NCBI GenBank assembly: GCA_905221615.1
Contig: CAJNDT010006135.1
Span: 1,898,089-1,962,088, forward strand
DNA: 64,000 bases
Direction of reading: 5' to 3'
Source of the DNA: Symbiodinium sp. CCMP2592
Lineage: Eukaryota > Sar > Dinophyceae > Suessiales > Symbiodiniaceae
Shown here in pieces: positions 58,783 through 64,000 of this stretch. The notes beneath the pieces were generated by a model. The model did no database searches and had not been told where the DNA came from. It saw only the letters and a list, made by a program, of their open reading frames with translations. Position 1 is the first letter of the stretch. Every line of letters begins with the position of its first letter. A program made the position numbers and the translations under genes.

Positions 58783-59985
58783 CTAAGTCTTCAGCCTCAT
58801 TGACCTTCGCTCACACATGAGCTCCTTTTCCAAGCTTCGATCCGCCGGAATCAACCAGCAACTGCTCAATATCTCAACATGGCCAGTGAGCGCCTGCCTG
58901 CCACAGCACCCGCACGATCTCGTGGTGGCCATTGTCATATGCATGCATGAGAGCAGTCTTTCTTTGATGATGTTTTCCTCTCCTCCCGCTTACCAAGTCC
59001 ACCTGAGCGCCAACCTCCACCAGAAGACACACTATCTCAATGTGGCCGTTGATGGAGGCTTCAGCGAGAGCTGCCAATCCTGCAGTGTGGTTCAAAACTT
59101 TGCTAGCACCTGCCTGCAGTAGCATCCGCACAGTCTGAACGTGGCCTTTTCGGGACGAACAAATTAGGGCTGTTTTGCCGCTATCGTCTTAACCAAACGC
59201 AGGCGCGCGCTCTCACTATAGCCGTTGTCGCATGCACAGATGAGAGCGGTGTTGACTGCATCTGTATCTGTCAATTTTGCTTTGCCCATTGTTCTCAACA
59301 ATGCCTGCGCAATCTCAGTATGGCCTTCTTGTAATGCACACATGAGGGGTGTCTTGCCGCTGTGATTTCGCAAGTCCACGTTGGCACGAGCATCTAAAAG
59401 CATGTGAACCATCTCGACATGTCCATTGTCGCATGCATCCATGAGAGCGGTGTTGCCATCAGAGTTCCTTCTCAAATTCGTGTTTGCGCCAAATTCCAGA
59501 AGCACACGCGACACCTCCATGGAGCCATTAGCGCATGCACACATGAGCGCCGTGTTGCCGCGTTTGTTTTTGAACTCCGTGCAGGCACGTGCCTCCAACA
59601 GCCGTTGCACAATGTACATGCTGCCGTGATTGGACGCGGCAACAAGTGCTGTGTTAAGACGCTCTGGGCTGCAGTTTCTCGAATCCAGTCTAAGAGCGCC
59701 ACCATGGCACAGCATAAGTGCAGTCTCCACATCGTTCCTGGAGATCGCCCGAAAAAGTTTCTCTGCTGAAGACCATGCACTGGAAACAGGCAGCAGCACT
59801 AGCTGCAAATCGCAAGCGTCATGCAACTCCGCGCGATCATCCAAGCAACAATCCCCTTGCACGAGCTGTTGCATGCCCACTGGGATGTTGTGTAGACGCC
59901 GCAGCTCTTGCTTCAAATCTCTGACCACTGCGCCAGCTTCCGCCGTGGCCATCGTTTCCCCTGTAAGGTTCAACACCCGGATCAT
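58783..59985 (-). pseudogene. Ubiquitin-like/ankyrin repeat protein, frameshifted
   Basis: Start taken at the ATG at 59983-59985 (MIRVLNLTGETMATAEAGAV), as in many dinoflagellate proteins with a short ubiquitin-like N-terminus followed by ankyrin repeats. Residues ~60-270 give at least five repeats (NTALMCACANGSMEVSRVLL, GNTALMDACDNGHVEMVHML and others). The frame stops at 59164, but the next frame continues the repeats at once (GKTALICSSRKGHVQTVRML) to a stop at 58874, and a third frame continues with GHVEILSSCWLIPADRS to a stop at 58783. Two frameshifts, about 59175 and 58895, make it a pseudogene unless introns are involved. Family role: protein-protein interaction scaffold. Minus strand, like most exon islands here. 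Confidence 0.75.
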
Positions 59986-60089
59986 TTTGGACGAGAAGCC
60001 GCTCAAAGGAGTCAAAACGTCGACATTCAGCGAACAGATCTTGTTCCTGCTGTAGATGAATGCATTGTGAAGCACTACTTTGGTTCATA

Positions 60090-60192
60090 TGGGTAGTTGT
60101 CAAAATTATGGCCCCGTTTTGGGTACCCTAAATACTAGGTGCCGTACTATGATAAGGACCCAAAAAGGGCACATAATTTTGACAATCACCCA
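60090..60192. mobile_element. Palindromic MITE, family E
   Basis: 103 bp, TGGGTAGTTGTCAAAATTAT ... ATAATTTTGACAATCACCCA, TA outside both ends; lies ~105 bp upstream of the ankyrin pseudogene start. Confidence 0.7.
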
Positions 60193-60240
60193 TATAGGTA
60201 ACTACAAGGATTCCAAACTGCGCTTGTTTTCCTACCTAAG

Positions 60241-60340
60241 GTAAAAGCCAGAAAGTTGGAATATGGATTAATGGTAGGACCCCCTATAATTTACCATAGA
60301 AGGGTTAGGATAATCATATTCCAACTTTCTGGCTTCTACT
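60241..60340. mobile_element. Palindromic MITE, family F
   Basis: 100 bp, GTAAAAGCCAGAAAGTTGGA ... TCCAACTTTCTGGCTTCTAC. Confidence 0.7.
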
Positions 60341-60880
60341 GTAGCTGGTTGCTGAGGCTTGCGGTTCAGAGCCATGCCCAGCAGCATAGAGCTCACATCG
60401 AATTCCCAGCCAAAAAACCCGAGGTGCATATCCGAATTATCACCATCTCAATAACGGTATCCGGAGTTCTTGTCTATTCGTTTCTGCAACTGCTCGAGGA
60501 GGTTTGTTCCGATATGAGATTTGTGTTTTACATTGCCCGCTGTTACACATTATTTGACAACGGTATGGTACTGCAATGTACTACATCACATCATCATGCA
60601 TCATCTCATACTGAAATATAGCTACAAGGAACATGTCTCATTTAAGGCTGTTGCGCTCGGCTAGACTCTACATCCCAACCCCTTGGACCCATAAGACCCT
60701 TAATACAAAACCAGTGTGAAGCCCAGTGTAAAAAACTACTCACTGCAGTATTAAAGGTCTCTCCATGATAACCCCCAGCATAAAATTCCTACTCTCCCAA
60801 ATTACGAACCGACAAAACGACCATCCAAGCCCAAGTACCTAAGTATCAAGTCCCTTGGGCCCTCGGAGGAATGTAAGCAC

Positions 60881-60957
60881 AGCTCCGCTTGCCTCCGGCT
60901 TTTCGCCGCCGTCAAGGCGCTGTCGGAGGTGTCAAAGTGGATCCAAGCACATGCGGC
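60881..60957 (-). CDS. Candidate small exon
   Basis: 77 nt in phase 0 on the minus strand between ACAATCAG and GGAGCT|GTGC. Reads AACAWIHFDTSDSALTAAKS then RRQAEL. The plus strand is also open (LRLFAAVKALSEVSKWIQAH) but ends in a stop. Confidence 0.4.
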
Positions 60958-61253
60958 CTGATTGTCCTGGCAATTGGTTTGGAGTTTGGCATTTTAGTAA
61001 AGTCTAGGGTTAGGAGTGGTTCAGTGCGTTGTAGGTTTCTCCCCATTTAAGTTTAAGTTTCTCCCCATTCTACAGCGACTCTTTCGGAGTTCTTATGTGC
61101 TTGTACGAACAGTCTCCATGGGGTCCAGTCCAGGGGTGTAAAGTTTGCCCCGCAGCAAAACACCCTTGAATTAGACCTGTAACTTAACCTGCTGCAAGAC
61201 CCTGACGCGCCCAAACCGTAATCCCAACGATTGCTCCGCGCCGTCTGCCACGG

Positions 61254-61462
61254 CGCCTTTCTCTTGCAGGGTCTGCAAAACTTGCTTCGCCCACTCCTTC
61301 CAATCGTTTAGCAGCAGCTAGTTCTTCGGGACCCAGGCTCCGGTCATCATCATCATCATCATCATCCGGATCCCCATCCCTGGGTGCTGCCACTCCCAGC
61401 TGGTGCACCGGTTGCCCTGTCTCTGAGGGCACCTCTGGCGTGGCTTTCGCAGGACTCACCAG
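61254..61462. other. Coding-like island with a (CAT)n tract, strand uncertain
   Basis: Minus strand: ATPEVPSETGQPVHQLGVAA, an Asp run (from CAT triplets at 61346-61367), then LGPEELAAAKRLEGVGEASF. Plus strand: after a good acceptor (TTTCTCTTGCAG, ending at 61269) an open frame with a Ser run, ending at a possible ACCAG|GGTA donor. Either may be an exon of an unknown protein. Confidence 0.35.
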
Positions 61463-61783
61463 GGTATTTGGACCCTCTGGGAAAACCGAGTACTGTTATC
61501 AATATCACTAGTATGATAATGATGATTACTACTAGTCGTGTTAATCGTATGTATTATCGTTACTGGAGTTACTATAATTGCTCTCTCATGATCATCACAA
61601 TCATCATTATTATTGTTACTATTCCTGATACTTTTATTGTCATCTACTATTTACGGCGTCACAACCCGTAGCCTAAACCCTAAACACTCCTCCAAGACCA
61701 GTGAGGATGCCACGTAGCCAGGGCAGCCGCTGAAGAGCACCTGCTAGCAGTAGTAGCAGTAGCAGCAGCAGTGGTAGGAGCAC

Positions 61784-61878
61784 TGTTGATGATATAAATC
61801 CTGCACTACCTTAAGAGCCCTAAACTATGGGAATTATGGTATATTCCTTATTATGGGTCATGCAGGATTTATATCATC
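61784..61878. mobile_element. Palindromic MITE, family A, inserted in a microsatellite
   Basis: 95 bp, TGTTGATGATATAAATCCTG ... GGATTTATATCATC, with AGT/AGC triplet repeats on both sides (61742-61775 and 61880-61915). Confidence 0.65.
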
Positions 61879-62394
61879 CGTCGGAGTAGGAGTAGGTGTA
61901 GGAGTAGCAGTAGGACTTAAGATCAAGGTTTAGGGCTAAGCGTCTTAAAGAGTAGGATTAGCACTCAAGAGGCGCATTGGCAGCTTGAGACAGTATCCTA
62001 AGCGCGGACTCACAAAAGTTACAGCTTATGTACCCTATTACAGACCTTTTTCAGTTCGCAAAGATTCGGATTGAGGGGTGTCGGGGTTGAGGGTCGAGAG
62101 CTTACGGGTTTGGGTTCAGGGTTTAGGTGTCTTTTTTTGGCTTTCGGCTCCGTACAGCTCCACGAATCTGCGGTTTAGGTTCGGAAATTTTCGATACACT
62201 AACATAAAACACAGGGGTCGGAACAAGCGTCAAGACTATCCCGTCATATTCCCTGTATAGTGGTACGAAGTACCCCAAAACCCTCCTGCAAATCCGACGG
62301 CTTCTCAATGTCGTCGCGAAGACAAAACCATGCCGCTGATATAACAATCCCCCAACTGCTATTCTTTTCGGAGTGTATGTCCTAGTGGGTCCAT

Positions 62395-62412
62395 ACATAT
62401 ATATATATATAC
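62395..62412. repeat. (TA)n microsatellite
   Basis: Nine TA units. Confidence 0.8.
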
Positions 62413-63283
62413 ATACTACAGTCCCAAAAGACATGGACCGTCTGGGTGCATGCTGCTGCATGCTCTCAAGTCTTTCACTGTGTGGGGTCTATGCGCTGGA
62501 AAAACACCACTGTCATGCAGCGAAACGGCTCAAAAGTTCTTGGAGGTTAATTATAAGCTGACACATTCTTCAGGGTTAGGGCTTAAGGTTTGAATGCTTG
62601 GTGTGTGTGTGGGGAAACTGCGGTAATGAAAGCTTTCCTGAATCTAGGCTCCCCACTTTCAGCTACAAGGTCACGGTTGTCCTTATATTCAAGGTATTCT
62701 AAGGACGCCACCAGATACAACAGAGCCTAAGGGTACTACTGGGATCGAGATCCCTAGACCGCACACGTAGGAAATCCTGTATACCCCTTTGGAACCGTGA
62801 TAGAACCAACACAGCACCTGAATACAACTGCTGCAAGTGTAATGGTGACCTAAGAGCAGGGACCTTCAAGAAGAATGAAGCTTCAGTGGCCAAATGAACC
62901 AAGGATTAATTCAGACTATACTGTTCAGTTCATGAGGCTTGATATGGGTTCATTAACTAAAACTGACTTTACCATTGATATGAAGATCATCATGTTCATT
63001 AGCATACCCTCATGCCACCCTGAGCGGATCTCATAGTTTCCTTGAAGAGGACCCTAAAGGAGGCCAAACAGAAACTCTTAATTACAGAAAACCCTCAAAG
63101 TCGTCTCTGGGATCCGGCAACCCGAGGGCTCAAAATGGCCCAAAAGCCTCATATAGTATGGTCTTTGGGCCCAAAACAATCCAAATGTGAATCCCCAGAG
63201 CCCTAGGGAAACGGATTGAGGCACGTGAAGCTCCCGTGGCGTGGCATCTGCTGGAAGTCCGGTCCTGAGGAGCAGTAGCACTA

Positions 63284-63383
63284 CGGTTGAGAATATACAT
63301 CCTGCTTTACCTTAATGTCCCTAGACTATGGGAACTATGGTAATTCCTTACTTTGCGTAATTCAGGATTTATATCATCAACCG
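63284..63383. mobile_element. Palindromic MITE, family A, flanked by TA
   Basis: 100 bp, CGGTTGAGAATATACATCCT ... GGATTTATATCATCAACCG, TA directly outside both ends; inserted near AGCAGTAGC triplets. Confidence 0.65.
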
Positions 63384-63469
63384 TATGAGTAGCGGCAGCA
63401 GGAGCAAAACTCAACCCCGACCCCAAAGCACTGAACTCTAATAGAACCTCTCAAGCAGCCCCCACAGGA

Positions 63470-63720
63470 ACCCTCAAGCATGAAACCCTAACCCCTATAA
63501 ACCCCAATCCCCAAGCCCTAAACCTTCATCCCCATACCCTAAACCCTAAACCCTTATGCCAAACCCTAAACCCGAATCCCAAACCCTAAACCTTAATCCC
63601 GAAACCCTAAACCCTAATGCCAACCTAATGCCAAACCCTAAACCCCTAATCCCCAAACCCTAAACCTTAATCCCGAAACCCTAACGCCAACCTAATGCCA
63701 AACCCTAAATCCCTAATCCC
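63470..63720 (-). repeat. Telomere-like array with higher-order unit
   Basis: CCCTAAA units interspersed with AATCCC and AATGCC; a longer unit (GCCAACCTAATGCCAAACCC) repeats at about 63618 and 63686. Confidence 0.7.
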
Positions 63721-63725
63721 CATAC

Positions 63726-63811
63726 CGTTCAAGCGTGGCCATTCCGAGCGTCACGGCCAGGCAGGCATCCACGGCAGTCGGCGACGCAGAGCGGGTCGTG
63801 GCCTCCCAGAA
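63726..63811 (-). CDS. Candidate small exon at a family J MITE edge
   Basis: 86 nt on the minus strand between CTCCCAGTTAG and GAACG|GTATGG, a canonical AG/GT pair. Reads FWEATTRSASPTAVDACLAV then TLGMATLER. The acceptor lies 3 bp from a family J end (GGGAGTTTCTGAAAATTAGG at 63817), as at 12733. Confidence 0.5.
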
Positions 63812-63910
63812 CTAACTGGGAGTTTCTGAAAATTAGGGGTACCTTTAAAGGGATCCGCAAGGGTTCCATTAAAGGGTCCTATAAGGGGTCCTATAAAGGG
63901 TTTAGGGTTC

Positions 63911-64000
63911 GGGAGTTTCCGAAAATTAGGGGTAGCTTATTCTGGGGGCCTGATACTAAGGATCCTACTATTTAAACTACCATATTTGGGGTCCCCTATA
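63911..64000. mobile_element. Family J MITE, cut by the window end
   Basis: GGGAGTTTCCGAAAATTAGG and about 70 further bases matching the 12733 copy; the right arm lies beyond the window. A second left arm is at 63817-63840, separated by GGATCCGCAAGGG repeats. Confidence 0.6.

Noticed and set aside
61467..61671. 95-aa ORF rich in Ile/Met/Thr continuing past 61462
   Set aside because: The part after 61470 is AT-rich ATT/ATC repeat; coding is unlikely there.

Overview
The window looks like nuclear DNA of a dinoflagellate, most likely a Symbiodiniaceae-like alga. The signs are: TTTAGGG/CCCTAAA telomere-type repeats scattered through the whole window; a relict of the dinoflagellate spliced leader just upstream of a start codon on the minus strand (2707-2722); a Ty1/copia element of the dinoflagellate type with a single giant ORF; an ankyrin gene with a short ubiquitin-like N-terminus; and long AT-rich intergenic or intronic DNA packed with short palindromic elements. 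Nothing resembles bacterial gene organisation.

Layout. 0-6 kb: palindromic MITEs, a short interspersed repeat (GATCCCTTTAAAGGAACCC and variants) and telomere-like runs, with a minus-strand gene start carrying the spliced-leader relict and several small exon-like islands. 5.95-11.2 kb: a discrete plus-strand three-gene cassette bounded by a perfect 48-bp direct repeat. It holds an unknown Ser/Thr-rich protein, an AAA+/SF3-like ATPase, and a Cys-cluster plus DDE-type transposase-like protein, with 19-bp-spaced TGTTTATAAACA boxes before the first two genes. 11.2-44.6 kb: MITEs of more than ten families, telomere-like arrays and microsatellites, interrupted every 1-3 kb by GC-rich 50-110 bp islands. 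Most of these read as open, helical, charged peptide on the minus strand and are flanked by AG and GT/GC: candidate small exons of one or more minus-strand genes with very large introns. 44.86-54.26 kb: an intact, very young copia retrotransposon with identical 335-bp LTRs, 5-bp target duplication and a 2914-aa ORF, nested in two older MITEs. 54.3-64 kb: more MITEs and repeats, an ankyrin pseudogene on the minus strand, and further exon-like islands.

Most notable: (1) the 48-bp-bounded ATPase plus transposase cassette with phased palindromic iterons; (2) the copia polyprotein, which has captured a DNA-cytosine-methyltransferase-like domain whose catalytic Cys is Gln, a 2OG-Fe(II)-oxygenase-like domain, and a C-terminal membrane plus Cys/His extension; (3) palindromic elements (families called A-T here) that sit inside or at the edge of coding-like sequence, one of them filling an apparent 115-nt intron, as expected of introners. 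All functional calls come from reading motifs by eye; no database search was possible, and exon calls in particular are hypotheses.
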